Of a stretch of DNA of 64,000 nt, positions 52,736-61,437 are shown in pieces. This DNA comes from Phycicoccus sp. Root101 (GTDB lineage: Bacteria > Actinomycetota > Actinomycetes > Actinomycetales > Dermatophilaceae): positions 248,001 through 312,000 of the forward strand of contig NZ_LMCM01000001.1 of assembly GCF_001426245.1 (NCBI RefSeq), read 5' to 3'. The notes beneath the pieces were generated by a model that was not told the origin of the DNA, ran no database searches, and worked only from the letters and a program-made list of their open reading frames with translations. Every line of letters begins with the position of its first letter. Position 1 is the stretch's first letter. A program made the translations under genes and the position numbers.

Positions 52736-53398
52736 TCAGGCTGTGGACGAGGAGCCGTCGCCGGACGTCGCGTCGCGACGAGCCGAGATCCACAGCTCGA
52801 TGTTGCGCCGGTGGCGGTAGATGACGAGCAGGGCCAGCACGACGCACCAGGCACCGGTGTCGCGCGAGCCGAACGGCACCCACCGCAGCCACGACACCAG
52901 GCCGAGGGCAAGGAGCAGCAGGCAGGCCGAGACGGATGCCCCCGCGACCCACCGCAGCCGCCACACGAGCAGCACGAAGACCAGCACCATGACCAGCCCG
53001 AACCACGGCTCGACGGCGAGGATCGCCCCCAACGACGTCGCCACGCCCTTGCCGCCCTGGCCCTTGAGGAACGGCGACCAGATGTGGCCGAGGACGACCG
53101 CGAGCCCGACGACGAGCGCCGTGACGGCACCGAGGAAGTGCGCCGCGAGCAGGACCGGCAGCAGCCCCTTGAGCACGTCGAGGACACCGACCACCACACC
53201 CCAGCGGGCGCCGAGGACGCGGCCGGCGTTCGTCGCCCCGGGGTTGCCCGAACCCGACGACCGCAGGTCCTTGCCCAGGAGCCTGGCGAGGATGGTCGCC
53301 GGGTTGACCGCCCCCACGACGAAGGCCACGGCCGCGGCGATCGGTACCTTGGCGAGCTCCCAGAAGGAGGCGTGCCCGAGCGTGACGAGGGTGTCCAC
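52736..53398 (-). CDS. plsY: Glycerol-3-phosphate acyltransferase PlsY
   Basis: 220-aa membrane enzyme acylating glycerol-3-phosphate from acyl-phosphate, the first step in phospholipid synthesis. Conserved PlsY motifs are SSGSGNPGATNAGRVLG (about residues 47-63), GHIWSPFLKGQGGKGVAT (about 103-120) with the Gly-rich phosphate loop, and a later hydrophobic helix pair. The protein has about five to six membrane segments. GTG 53398 follows the degV stop at 53405 closely, so both are in one unit. The last 15 residues are polar. Confidence 0.88.
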   Translation of the reverse strand: MDTLVTLGHASFWELAKVPIAAAVAFVVGAVNPATILARLLGKDLRSSGSGNPGATNAGRVLGARWGVVVGVLDVLKGLLPVLLAAHFLGAVTALVVGLAVVLGHIWSPFLKGQGGKGVATSLGAILAVEPWFGLVMVLVFVLLVWRLRWVAGASVSACLLLLALGLVSWLRWVPFGSRDTGAWCVVLALLVIYRHRRNIELWISARRDATSGDGSSSTA

Positions 53399-53404
53399 GA
53401 CGGC

Positions 53405-54343
53405 TCAGGCCTCCACCGGGGGCTGGCCGTCGGCCGCCGCCGCGGAGCGCGGGGAGGGCTCCGCATCGGAACGCGTGGATGGGCGCGCCGCAGGACGCGG
53501 GGAGACCGCCACCGCCAGCGTTCCGGGACCGACGTGCGCCCCCACGACGGCGCCGAGCTCGACGACCGACACCTCGTGGGCGCTCTCCACCCGCGACCGC
53601 AGCCGCTCGGCGAGGTCCTCGGCGCGGGCGGCGGAGTCGAGGTGGTGCACCGCGATGTCGACGCCGGACCCATCTCCCGACGACGTGGCCGCAGAGACCG
53701 CGATCTCCTCCAGCCGGGCCAGGGCGCGGGTCGAGGTGCGGACCTTCTCCAGGGGCCGGATGCGTCCGTCGACGAGCTCGAGGATCGGCTTGATCGCCAG
53801 CGCCGACCCGAGGAAGGCCGAGGCCGAGCCGATCCGGCCGCCACGCCGCAGGTGCTCCAGGGTGTCCACGTAGAACACGACCCGGGCCCCGGCAGCGCGT
53901 GAAAGTGCTTGTGCCGCAACCTCGTCCAGCGAGGCACCCGCGTCAGCGAGCAGAGCCGCCGACACGACGCCATACCCCATCGCCATGCCGAGGGAGCGCG
54001 AGTCGACCACGCGCACGGGCACCGGGGACTGCTTCGCCGCGAGGTGGGCGGACTCGACGGTCGAGGACATGTCGGCCGAGATGTGCACCGACACGACACC
54101 GTCCGCTCCCCCGGCAGCAGCCTTCTCGTACGCCTCGAGGAACGCCTGGGGCGACGGCCGTGACGTCGACACCGGCCGGAACGCGCGCAGTGCCGTGGCC
54201 ACCTGGGCGGTCGTCACGTCGACACCCTCGCTGAACTCGGTGCCGCCGATCACCACGTGCAGGGGCACGACCTGGATGCCGTGGGCGTCGACGACCGACT
54301 GCGGCAGGTAGGCCGTGGAGTCGGTGACGATGGCGACGGACAC
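53405..54343 (-). CDS. DegV family fatty-acid-binding protein
   Basis: 312 aa. VAIVTDSTAYLPQSVVDAHGI is the DegV N-terminus. VSTSRPSPQAFLEAYEKAA carries the S-x-S-x-PS lipid-headgroup motif (about residues 55-72), and ARVVFYVDTLEHLRRGGRI is the second signature (about 151-169). DegV/FakB proteins present fatty acids to a kinase that makes acyl-phosphate. Its position beside plsY, which uses acyl-phosphate, fits that pathway, although no fakA is in the window. The C-terminal 40 residues are low-complexity. GTG start. Confidence 0.85.
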   Translation of the reverse strand: MSVAIVTDSTAYLPQSVVDAHGIQVVPLHVVIGGTEFSEGVDVTTAQVATALRAFRPVSTSRPSPQAFLEAYEKAAAGGADGVVSVHISADMSSTVESAHLAAKQSPVPVRVVDSRSLGMAMGYGVVSAALLADAGASLDEVAAQALSRAAGARVVFYVDTLEHLRRGGRIGSASAFLGSALAIKPILELVDGRIRPLEKVRTSTRALARLEEIAVSAATSSGDGSGVDIAVHHLDSAARAEDLAERLRSRVESAHEVSVVELGAVVGAHVGPGTLAVAVSPRPAARPSTRSDAEPSPRSAAAADGQPPVEA

Positions 54344-54352
54344 GTCCGAAGG

Positions 54353-54844
54353 CTACCCGCGCAGGGCAGCCGCGAGCAGCACCGCCGAGCCGAGGGCCAG
54401 CACGACCCGGGCGTGGTTCCAACGGGTCCACGACACCCGGTATGCCGCCCACTCACCGGCGGCGCCCGGGTCGCCCGCGTCGAGCGTGGCCAGGGCGTTG
54501 TTGCGGGGGACGTTCGCAGCTGCGGTGACGACGAACGCGAGCACCCCGAGGACCGCACCCGCCAGCACGAGGGCACGCGACTCGCCCACGGGAGAGCCCT
54601 CCACACCCCAGCCGGCCAGGACCGCCGCTGCGGACACGAGGGAACCCACCGGCGACACCATCAGCGGCACCATGAGCAGGCTGCGGGGCGCGTCCTCGTT
54701 GATCCGCTGCATCGCCCGGATCCCCTCCGGCGGGTCGAGCCGCCCGAGGGACCGCATGACGAACGCGGAGAACGAGAACAGCGCCCCCGAGAGCAGGGCC
54801 GAGGCCAGCGCGGTCAGCGCCACGACGACCTCGACCCAGCTCAT
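54353..54844 (-). CDS. DUF1772 (anthrone oxygenase-like) membrane protein
   Basis: 163 aa from ATG 54844. Four hydrophobic helices (VVVALTALASALLSGALFSF, LLMVPLMVSPVGSLVSAAAV, LAGAVLGVLAFVVTAAANV and the C-terminal one). The NVPRNNALATLD motif (about residues 109-120) and the closing W-x-x-WNHAR are typical of the DUF1772 family, annotated by similarity to fungal anthrone oxygenases but with no proven bacterial reaction. Between degV and leuS in the same direction, and likely part of the leuS transcript. A near-perfect decamer at 54440 forces a GCA Ala codon. Confidence 0.82.
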   Translation of the reverse strand: MSWVEVVVALTALASALLSGALFSFSAFVMRSLGRLDPPEGIRAMQRINEDAPRSLLMVPLMVSPVGSLVSAAAVLAGWGVEGSPVGESRALVLAGAVLGVLAFVVTAAANVPRNNALATLDAGDPGAAGEWAAYRVSWTRWNHARVVLALGSAVLLAAALRG

Positions 54845-54869
54845 CGGAACGGAGACCTGGACCCGCGAC

Positions 54870-57767
54870 CTAGACCGGGACCACGTTGACGAGCTTGGGC
54901 GCCCGCACGATGACCGTGCGGATGCCACCCTCGGTCGCGGCGACGACCTTCGGGAGGGCCAGCACCTGCTCGCGCAGGGCGTCCTCGCTGATGTCGGCCG
55001 GGACCTCGAGGCGGTCGCGCACCTTGCCCTTGATCTGCACGACGCAGGTGACGGTGTCCTCGACCAGCAGGGCGGGATCGGCCACCGGGAAGGCCTCGAA
55101 CGTCACCGTCTCCTCGTGCCCCAACCGGGACCACAGCTCCTCGGCGATGTGCGGCGCCAGCGGCGCCGTCATGACGACGAGCTTCTCCGCGGCCTCGCGC
55201 GGCACTGCGTCCAGCTTGGTCAAGGCGTTGTTCAGCTCGATCAGGCGGGCGATGGCCGTGTTGAACCCCAGCGTCGGGAAGTCGCGCGAGACGGCGTCGA
55301 TGGTCTTGTGCAGGGCCCGGGCCGTCGCGTCGTCCAAGGGCCCGTCGACGACCCGGACCTCCCCGGTCTCCTCGTCGATCACGTTGCGCCACAGGCGCTG
55401 CAGGAAGCGCTGTGCACCGACGACGGCTCGCGTCTCCCACGGCTTGCTGAGCTCCAACGGTCCCATGGACATCTCGTAGACGCGCAGGGTGTCGGCTCCG
55501 TACTGCTCGCACATCTCGTCCGGGCTCACGACGTTGCCGAGCGACTTGCCGATCTTGCCGAACTCGCGGGTGACCGGCTTGCCCTGCCACGTGTAGGACG
55601 GCTCGCCCCCGGCGTGGTCGGGCACCTCGACGACCTCGGTCGCCTGGACGATCTGGCCGCGGTCGTCACGGTAGGCCGGAGCCTGGATGTACCCCTGCGA
55701 GAAGTACTTCCGGAACGGCTCGTCGCTGCTGACGTGGCCCAGGTCGTAGAGCACCTTGTGCCAGAAGCGGGCGTAGAGCAGGTGCAGCACCGCGTGCTCG
55801 ACACCACCGATGTAGAGGTCGACGCCACCGGGGTCGGTCACGCCCGCGGGCGCACCGTCGACCGGCGTCTCCCGCGGACCCATCCAGTAGCTCTCGTTCT
55901 CCGGGTCCACGAACGCCGCGTCGTTGGCCGGGTCGAGGTAGCGCAGGTAGTACCAGCACGAGCCCGCCCAGTTGGGCATGGTGTTCGTCTCGCGACGGTA
56001 CTTCTGCACCCCACGGCCGTCACCCAGGTCGAGCTCGACCTCGACCCACTCACGCGCCCGACCCAGAGGCGGCTCGGGCTGCGAGGAGGCGTCATCGGGC
56101 TCGAAGGTCTTGGGAGAGTAGTCGGGGACGTCCGGCAGCTCCACCGGCAGCATCGACTCGGGCACCGCGTGCGCGACACCGTCCTCGTCGAAGACGATGG
56201 GGAACGGCTCACCCCAATAGCGCTGCCGGCTGAACAGCCAGTCGCGCAGCTTGTAGTTGACGGTGCCCTCACCGAGTCCCTTGCCGGACAACCAGTCGAT
56301 GATCGCGGCCTTGGCCTCGGCGATCGGCAGGCCGTCCAAGGAGATCTCGTCGTTCGAGGAGTTGATCGCCGCACCCTGGCCCGTGAACGCCTGGTCCTCC
56401 GGGTGGCCCTCGGTCGGCTGGACGGTCCGGATGACCGGCAGCTGGTACTTCGCCGCGAAGTCCCAGTCGCGCTCGTCCTGACCGGGGACCGCCATGATGG
56501 CGCCGGTGCCGTACCCCATGAGGACGTAGTCGGCGATGAAGACCGGAACCTGTTGCCCGTTCACCGGATTCGTCGCGAAGGCACCGGTGAAGACACCGGT
56601 CTTGTCCTTGCCCTCGGTCTGTCGCTCGAGGTCGCTCTTGCGCGACGCCGCCAGCCGGTATGCCGCGACGGCAGCGGCCGGCGACCCCTCGCCCGCCGTC
56701 CAGGCGGGGTTCGTCCCGGCAGCCCACTCGCCGGCCGGGACCAGCGAGTCGACGAGCGGGTGCTCGGGGGCGAGCACCATGAAGGTGGCGCCGAACAGCG
56801 TGTCGGGACGGGTCGTGAAGACCTCGATCGCGGCGTCGTGCCCGACGACCGGGAACCTCACGTGTGCACCCTGGCTGCGCCCGATCCAGTTGCGCTGCAT
56901 GGCCTTGACCTTCTCCGGCCAGTCCACGCGGTCCAGGTCGTCGGCGAGACGGTCCGAGTAGGAGGTGATGCGCATCATCCACTGGCGCAGGTTGGTCTTG
57001 AAGACGGGGAAGTTGCCCCGCTCCGAGCGCCCGTCGTTGGTGACCTCCTCGTTGGACAGCACGGTGCCCAGTCCGGGGGCCCAGTTGACCGGCGCCTCCG
57101 AGGTGTAGGCCAGCCGGAAGTCGTCCAGCACCGCGGAGCGCTCCACGGGCGCGAGGGACGCCCAGTCCCCGCCCCCGGGGACGGCACGAGCCCCCGAGGC
57201 GAACTCCTGCACCAGCTCGTCGATCGGGCGGGCCCGACCCACGCCACCGTCGGGCCGCACGGCTTCGGGGTCGTACCAGGAGTTGAAGATCTGCAGGAAG
57301 ATCCACTGGGTCCACTTGTAGTAGCCCGGGTCGATCGTGGCGATCGTGCGGCGGTCGTCGTGCCCCAGCCCCAGCCGGCGCAGCTGGCGCTTCATGACGA
57401 CCATGTTCTCCTCGGTCGTCTTGCGGGGGTGCTGGCCCGTGCGCACCGCATACTGCTCCGCGGGAAGGCCGAACGCGTCGTAGCCCAGGCAGTGCAGGAC
57501 GTTCTTGCCGGTCATCCGGTGGTAGCGCGCGAAGACGTCCGTGGCGATGTAGCCCAGGGGGTGGCCCACGTGCAGCCCGGCGCCGCTGGGATAGGGGAAC
57601 ATGTCGAGGACGAGCAGCTTCTCGCGGTCGGCCACCTTCTCCGGCTCGGCCCAGGGACCGGCGGGGTTGGGCGCGTGGAAGGTGCCCTCCTCCTGCCAGC
57701 GGTCCTGCCAGGCCAGCTCGATCTGCTGGGCCAGCTCGGCGGTGTAGCGGTGCGGCGTCTCGCTCAT
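54870..57767 (-). CDS. leuS: Leucyl-tRNA synthetase
   Basis: 965-aa class I synthetase charging tRNA-Leu. The HIGH motif is LHVGHPLGY (about residues 59-67) after FPYPSGAG. The CP1 editing domain (about 245-460) contains [23 protein letters not shown] block lies near 610, the KMSKS equivalent is GKIGKSLGN (about 730), and an anticodon-binding domain closes the protein. Start at ATG 57767 by homology; the frame is open a little further. It is preceded by a 140-base leader with a Leu-rich peptide and terminator, so it is very likely controlled by attenuation. A decamer lies at 56658. The big antisense ORF is a shadow. Confidence 0.96.
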   Translation of the reverse strand: MSETPHRYTAELAQQIELAWQDRWQEEGTFHAPNPAGPWAEPEKVADREKLLVLDMFPYPSGAGLHVGHPLGYIATDVFARYHRMTGKNVLHCLGYDAFGLPAEQYAVRTGQHPRKTTEENMVVMKRQLRRLGLGHDDRRTIATIDPGYYKWTQWIFLQIFNSWYDPEAVRPDGGVGRARPIDELVQEFASGARAVPGGGDWASLAPVERSAVLDDFRLAYTSEAPVNWAPGLGTVLSNEEVTNDGRSERGNFPVFKTNLRQWMMRITSYSDRLADDLDRVDWPEKVKAMQRNWIGRSQGAHVRFPVVGHDAAIEVFTTRPDTLFGATFMVLAPEHPLVDSLVPAGEWAAGTNPAWTAGEGSPAAAVAAYRLAASRKSDLERQTEGKDKTGVFTGAFATNPVNGQQVPVFIADYVLMGYGTGAIMAVPGQDERDWDFAAKYQLPVIRTVQPTEGHPEDQAFTGQGAAINSSNDEISLDGLPIAEAKAAIIDWLSGKGLGEGTVNYKLRDWLFSRQRYWGEPFPIVFDEDGVAHAVPESMLPVELPDVPDYSPKTFEPDDASSQPEPPLGRAREWVEVELDLGDGRGVQKYRRETNTMPNWAGSCWYYLRYLDPANDAAFVDPENESYWMGPRETPVDGAPAGVTDPGGVDLYIGGVEHAVLHLLYARFWHKVLYDLGHVSSDEPFRKYFSQGYIQAPAYRDDRGQIVQATEVVEVPDHAGGEPSYTWQGKPVTREFGKIGKSLGNVVSPDEMCEQYGADTLRVYEMSMGPLELSKPWETRAVVGAQRFLQRLWRNVIDEETGEVRVVDGPLDDATARALHKTIDAVSRDFPTLGFNTAIARLIELNNALTKLDAVPREAAEKLVVMTAPLAPHIAEELWSRLGHEETVTFEAFPVADPALLVEDTVTCVVQIKGKVRDRLEVPADISEDALREQVLALPKVVAATEGGIRTVIVRAPKLVNVVPV

Positions 57768-57848
57768 CTCATCCTCGTGTCGTGTCGCGTCTGGCGGACG
57801 GGGGCTGCTCTCGCTGCGGGTACCCACAGCAGGTGGTACTCACAACAA

Positions 57849-57870
57849 AGCCCCTCGCGGTGGAGGGGCT
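57849..57870 (-). terminator. Attenuator hairpin in the leuS leader
   Basis: Read on the - strand, AGCCCCTC-CACCGC-GAGGGGCT has a perfect 8-bp stem followed directly by TTGTTGTG. It lies about 40 bases after the leader peptide stop and 81 bases before the leuS start. GCCGCG next to the leader stop (57903-57908) is complementary to 57872-57877, which could set up alternate folds. It could also end transcription of the upstream DUF4396 gene. Confidence 0.65.
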
Positions 57871-57907
57871 GGCCGCGGTGGCCTCGGTGATCCGGGGGCC
57901 AACGCGG

Positions 57908-57934
57908 CTATCGAAGGAGGAGCTGCCGTGCCAT
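57908..57934 (-). CDS. Leucine leader peptide for leuS attenuation
   Basis: Eight codons and a stop on the - strand: ATG GCA CGG CAG CTC CTC CTT CGA TAG, giving MARQLLLR. Three consecutive Leu codons, one being CTT (rare in a genome this GC-rich), sit just before a terminator hairpin and leuS. Slow decoding when charged tRNA-Leu is scarce would stall the ribosome here and favour read-through into leuS. A TAACCT -10-like hexamer lies just upstream (about 57947-57942), so the transcript would be almost leaderless, as described for other actinobacterial leader peptides. Too short for standard gene callers. Evidence is purely from sequence. Confidence 0.65.
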   Translation of the reverse strand: MARQLLLR

Positions 57935-58004
57935 GAAGCTAGGTTAGCGCAGGCCAGCAGGGGTGGAGCAGGTGCACACGCGTGGTGGGTGGTTGCCTGA
58001 GCCG

Positions 58005-58472
58005 TCAGTGGTGCAGCCCGTGGACCACGGCGTGGCCCCGCCCACGGGAGATGAGCCACCGGTTGACCGGCACCGTGACGACGAACGCGATGGCGAGCGA
58101 GGCCACCAGCGACGCCCAGAACAACCAGCTGGCCAGCCCGGCGTCCAGGGCACCCGGGACGACGAGGATGAACCCGTTGTCGACGACCTCCATCACCGAG
58201 ATCGACACCGTGTCCGCCGCGAGCGCGACACCGAGGGCGGCCCGCAGCGCGAGGCCCGAGCTGAGCACCGAGCGCATCGTGAGCCCGTACCCGAAGACGA
58301 ACGCCAGGACGACAGACAGCAGGACGGTCCCGAGGTTGTGCAGGTCGAGCGCGGTGCCGATGACCATCCCCAGCACCTCCCCGATGGCGCAGCCCGTGAG
58401 GCAGTGCAGCGTGGCTGTCGTCGCCTGGCTCCAGAGCGACCCGCCGGCGGGGTGCATCGTGTGGGTGTCCAT
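58005..58472 (-). CDS. DUF4396 membrane protein
   Basis: 155 aa with four hydrophobic helices. TTATLHCLTGCAIGEVLGMVIG (residues about 18-39) has the conserved HC-x3-C-x-IGE of DUF4396, with His and two Cys as plausible metal ligands. FGYGLTMRSVL, and DTVSISVMEVVDNGFILVVPG with an acidic pair, follow. Members are often found among copper genes. A CsoR-like palindrome 14 bases upstream of ATG 58472 supports metal control. The histidine-rich ends (MDTHTMH, HAVVHGLHH) fit a metal-related protein. Confidence 0.8.
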   Translation of the reverse strand: MDTHTMHPAGGSLWSQATTATLHCLTGCAIGEVLGMVIGTALDLHNLGTVLLSVVLAFVFGYGLTMRSVLSSGLALRAALGVALAADTVSISVMEVVDNGFILVVPGALDAGLASWLFWASLVASLAIAFVVTVPVNRWLISRGRGHAVVHGLHH

Positions 58473-58485
58473 GGTCGGGGCAACG

Positions 58486-58504
58486 ATACCCCTGGGGGGT
58501 GTAT
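58486..58504 (-). promoter_or_regulatory. Candidate CsoR-type copper operator
   Basis: ATACCCC-TGG-GGGG-TGTAT is a GC-tract pseudo-palindrome with flanking ATA/TAT and one extra G in the right half, the kind of site bound by CsoR-family repressors. It lies between the sigma-factor stop and the DUF4396 start. No csoR gene is in the window. Confidence 0.45.
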
Positions 58505-58507
58505 TCC

Positions 58508-59314
58508 TCAGGCGGCCGCAGCCACATCGACGAGCTCGCGGCGGAGGCCGGCGATGATCGCCGTCAGCAGCCGCGACACCTGCATCTGGCTCACCCCGAG
58601 CACCCTGCCGATCTCTGACTGGGTCCGCTCCTCGACGAAACGCAGGTGGACGATCAGCCGTTCACGTTCGCTGAGGTGCTCCACTCCCTGACGCACCACC
58701 TGGAGGCGCAGCAGGTGCTCGACGTCGGCGCTCTCCCGGGCCACGACGTCGACCCCGCCCCCGTCCTCGGTCGGCAGGTCGAGCGACACGGCCGTGTAGG
58801 CAGCGCCCGACAGCCGCGCGCTGCGCACCTCCTCGACGTCGACCGCGAGCGCCTGGGCGAGCTCAGTCGGCGTGGGCCAACGGTGAAGGTCCTGGCTGAG
58901 CCGGTCCTCCTCGGCGATGACCTGGACGCGGACCTCCTGGAGGCGTCGGGGCGGGCGCACGGCCCAGCCGGTGTCGCGGAAGTGGCGCTTGACCTCCCCC
59001 AGGATCGTGGGGAGCGCGTACGAGGCGAACCCGTTGCCGGCACCGACCCGGTAGCCGTGGGCGGCCTTGACGAGCGCCATCCGACCGACCTGCACGAGGT
59101 CGTCGGTGTCGATCCCGCGCCCGCAGTAGCGGCGGGCCACCCGCTCGGGAAGGTCGAGGGTGAGGAGCACGGCCTCCTGGCGCAGTCGCCCGGCAGTGTC
59201 GGCGTCGGCACACGTCTCGGCGCGCGCAAGCAGCTGGTCGGCCCGGTCGTGGCGGGATGCGAGGTCGTCCGGGGAGGAGTCGGTGAGCGGTCGTCGTTCG
59301 GGTAGAGCGGCCAT
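58508..59314 (-). CDS. SigF/SigB-family RNA polymerase sigma factor
   Basis: 268 aa from ATG 59314 (an upstream extension is unlikely). Region 2 includes RRYCGRGIDTDDLVQVGRMALVKAAHGYR with the core-binding DDLVQ (about residues 70-80). Region 3 has RPPRRLQEVRVQV (about 135), and region 4 has SERERLIVHLRFVEERTQSEIGRVLGVSQMQVSRLL (about 215-250). The three-region layout puts it in the group 3 general-stress/sporulation type (SigB/F/G). It is divergent from a GAF-ANTAR protein, a frequent pairing with stress sigma factors. No anti-sigma gene is adjacent. Confidence 0.85.
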   Translation of the reverse strand: MAALPERRPLTDSSPDDLASRHDRADQLLARAETCADADTAGRLRQEAVLLTLDLPERVARRYCGRGIDTDDLVQVGRMALVKAAHGYRVGAGNGFASYALPTILGEVKRHFRDTGWAVRPPRRLQEVRVQVIAEEDRLSQDLHRWPTPTELAQALAVDVEEVRSARLSGAAYTAVSLDLPTEDGGGVDVVARESADVEHLLRLQVVRQGVEHLSERERLIVHLRFVEERTQSEIGRVLGVSQMQVSRLLTAIIAGLRRELVDVAAAA

Positions 59315-59458
59315 CTGGGTCCCGTCGCGCGGAGGAGAGCCATGGCGCCGCTGTTGGACCACGTGTCTTCCCTTCAACACAACCACCGCAGGACCCCACC
59401 CGCAACAGGAGCAGCCACCGGGGTGTGCGCTGACTGCCGGGCGGGCGATACTGCTCCC

Positions 59459-60166
59459 ATGTCACCCAGCATTCCCTCCGAGGCCTCCGAGGCCTTCGCC
59501 TCCCTGGCCGAGCTCGTCTACTCGGGCGCCGACCACCAAGAGGTCCTCGACACCATCTGCCTGCGCGCAGCGGACGTCATCCCCGGTGCCGACCACATCT
59601 CCATCGCGACGTTGGGGGCGGACCGGACGCTGATCTCCCGGGCATCGAACGACGACGTGGCGGCCCTGATGGACCGGCTGGAGACCGAGGCGGGCGAGGG
59701 ACCCTGCCTGGACAGCATCCTCGAGGACTCGTTCCAGCGCGACGACGACATCACCTCCTCCTCGACCTGGCCGGCCCTGGCCGAGCTGACGATCGCACGC
59801 ACGCCGGTGCGGGGGATGATCGGCTACCGCCTCCAGCAGGGCGAGAACGGACGCTCCGCACTCAACGTGTTCTCCGACACCCCGGGTGCACTCACGAGCG
59901 AGTCGGCAGACATCGGTGCCGTCCTGGCCGCCTTCACCTCTGTCGCCCTGACCGCGGCCGACCGCCAGTCCGACGTCGAGAACCTGCGTCGCGGGTTGGA
60001 CAGCAACCGTGAGATCGGCAAGGCCGTGGGTCTCATCATGGCGGCCCACGACGTCGACGCCGAGCAGGCCTTCGCCATCCTGCGCAGCGCCTCCAGCCGG
60101 ACCAACACCAAGCTCGCCGCGATCGCCGAGAAGATCACCAGCAGCCACGGCCGCAGCACGTCCTGA
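59459..60166 (+). CDS. GAF and ANTAR domain protein
   Basis: 235 aa from ATG 59459. An N-terminal GAF sensor domain (about residues 15-160: LAELVYSGADHQEVLDTIC, and EAGEGPCLDSI at the ligand loop) is followed by the ANTAR RNA-binding domain (about 170-225: DVENLRRGLDSNREIGKAVGLIMAAHDVDAEQAFAIL), with the conserved G-x-AxGxxM pattern. ANTAR proteins act as antiterminators by binding paired hexanucleotide RNA hairpins. The GAF domain probably senses a small ligand. Divergent from the stress-type sigma factor over 144 bases. Confidence 0.88.
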   Translation: MSPSIPSEASEAFASLAELVYSGADHQEVLDTICLRAADVIPGADHISIATLGADRTLISRASNDDVAALMDRLETEAGEGPCLDSILEDSFQRDDDITSSSTWPALAELTIARTPVRGMIGYRLQQGENGRSALNVFSDTPGALTSESADIGAVLAAFTSVALTAADRQSDVENLRRGLDSNREIGKAVGLIMAAHDVDAEQAFAILRSASSRTNTKLAAIAEKITSSHGRSTS

Positions 60167-60309
60167 GGGCCGTCCCGTGCTCGCAGGTCGCCGTTGTCGG
60201 TGCAGGGGTCTACGTTGAGGAGCAGTAACCACTAGCCGGTCAAACCACGCGCCAGCTGCCCTGTCGGGCTCTGCTGACGCAGGCTCGACTCCCCTCCCTG
60301 GAGGAAGTC

Positions 60310-61437
60310 TTGAGCACGGTTGTCGCCTCGGTCCCTGCTGGCCACGTCTACGTACGCCACCTCTCCCCCGTCGGTCCTGACCTCACCGGGGGCAAGAGCC
60401 CCGGCCAGGACGCCCCTGCGGTGGTCCGGCTGCCCGACCCGCCGTCGGGGTCCTCGCCGGACTCTCCCTGGTGGCCCCCACGCATGCTCACCCCGGCGTG
60501 GGTGCACGAGCACGCCGACGAGTTCGACGTGATGCACGTGCACTTCGGGTTCGACGCCGTGTCCCCGGAGGACCTGCGGGGCGTCGTCGCCGCCCTGCGC
60601 AGCCACGACCTGCCCCTCGTGCTCACGGTCCACGACCTCCGCAACCCCCACCACGAGACCCCCGAGGCCCACGAGGCCCAGCTGGGCGTCCTCGTGGCGG
60701 AGGCCGACGAGCTCATCACCCTGACCGAGGGTGCCGCCGCGACGATCCTGCGCCGCTGGGGCCGCGCCGCCACGGTCCTGCCGCACCCCCACGTCGTCCC
60801 GGACGAGTGGCTGGAGCGACCGCGCGCCGGCGGCCAGCCCTTCGTGATCGGGATCCACGCCAAGAGCCTGCGCGCCAACATGGACCCGGTGCCCCTCGTC
60901 GACGCCCTCCTCGAGGCGCTGCCCACCCTCCCCGGGGCGGTGCTGCGGGTCGACGCGCACACCGACGTCATGACGGCGGGCTTCCCGCGCCACGACGCGG
61001 CTCTGTCGGAGCGTCTCCGGTCCCTCGCAGACGCCGGGCGGCTCGAGCTCGCCGTGCACGACTTCTTCACCGACGACGAGCTGTTCGCCTACCTCCACGG
61101 GCTCGACGTGTCCGTCCTCGCCTACCGCTTCGGCACCCACTCGGGTTGGCTCGAGGCGTGCCACGACCTCGGCACCTGGGTGGTGGCCCCCGACTGCGGC
61201 TTCTACGCCGACCAGCGCCCCGTCCTGTCGTATGCCGCGTCCGGCCCCACACGCACGTCCTCCTTCGTCGAGGCCGTCCGGACCGCCCACGACCACTGGC
61301 TGGCTGGGGAGGCGGCGCCGCGCGCCACACTGCGCGAGCGCCATACGGAACGGGCGTCACTGGCCCGGGCGCACGAGGCGATCTACGCGCGGGCCATCTC
61401 CCGCGCCGGGACGCGGGGGCTCGCATGCACGTCGTGA
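60310..61437 (+). CDS. Glycosyltransferase, GT-B type
   Basis: 375 aa. Starts with TTG at 60310 because GGAGG lies 6 bases upstream and no in-frame ATG or GTG fits. HVHFGFDAV and VLTVHDLRNPHHET (about residues 75-115), and the C-terminal half (VLAYRFGTHSGWLEACHDLGTWVVAP, about 275-300) follow the GT4/GT1 two-Rossmann pattern, with SGWLEACHDLG replacing the usual E-x7-E. First of four overlapping glycosyltransferase genes; it overlaps the next by 13 bases. Product glycan unknown. A decamer is at 61230. Confidence 0.75.
   Translation: MSTVVASVPAGHVYVRHLSPVGPDLTGGKSPGQDAPAVVRLPDPPSGSSPDSPWWPPRMLTPAWVHEHADEFDVMHVHFGFDAVSPEDLRGVVAALRSHDLPLVLTVHDLRNPHHETPEAHEAQLGVLVAEADELITLTEGAAATILRRWGRAATVLPHPHVVPDEWLERPRAGGQPFVIGIHAKSLRANMDPVPLVDALLEALPTLPGAVLRVDAHTDVMTAGFPRHDAALSERLRSLADAGRLELAVHDFFTDDELFAYLHGLDVSVLAYRFGTHSGWLEACHDLGTWVVAPDCGFYADQRPVLSYAASGPTRTSSFVEAVRTAHDHWLAGEAAPRATLRERHTERASLARAHEAIYARAISRAGTRGLACTS

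Noticed and set aside
54315-57890. A 1191-aa ORF on the + strand opposite leuS
   Set aside because: Same cause: antisense to leuS third-position GC; composition is not protein-like.
57771-57905. T-box riboswitch before leuS
   Set aside because: GGGTACCCGC vaguely recalls a T-box core, but no AGGGTGGNACCGCG element or specifier stem is seen; the Leu leader peptide explains the region better.
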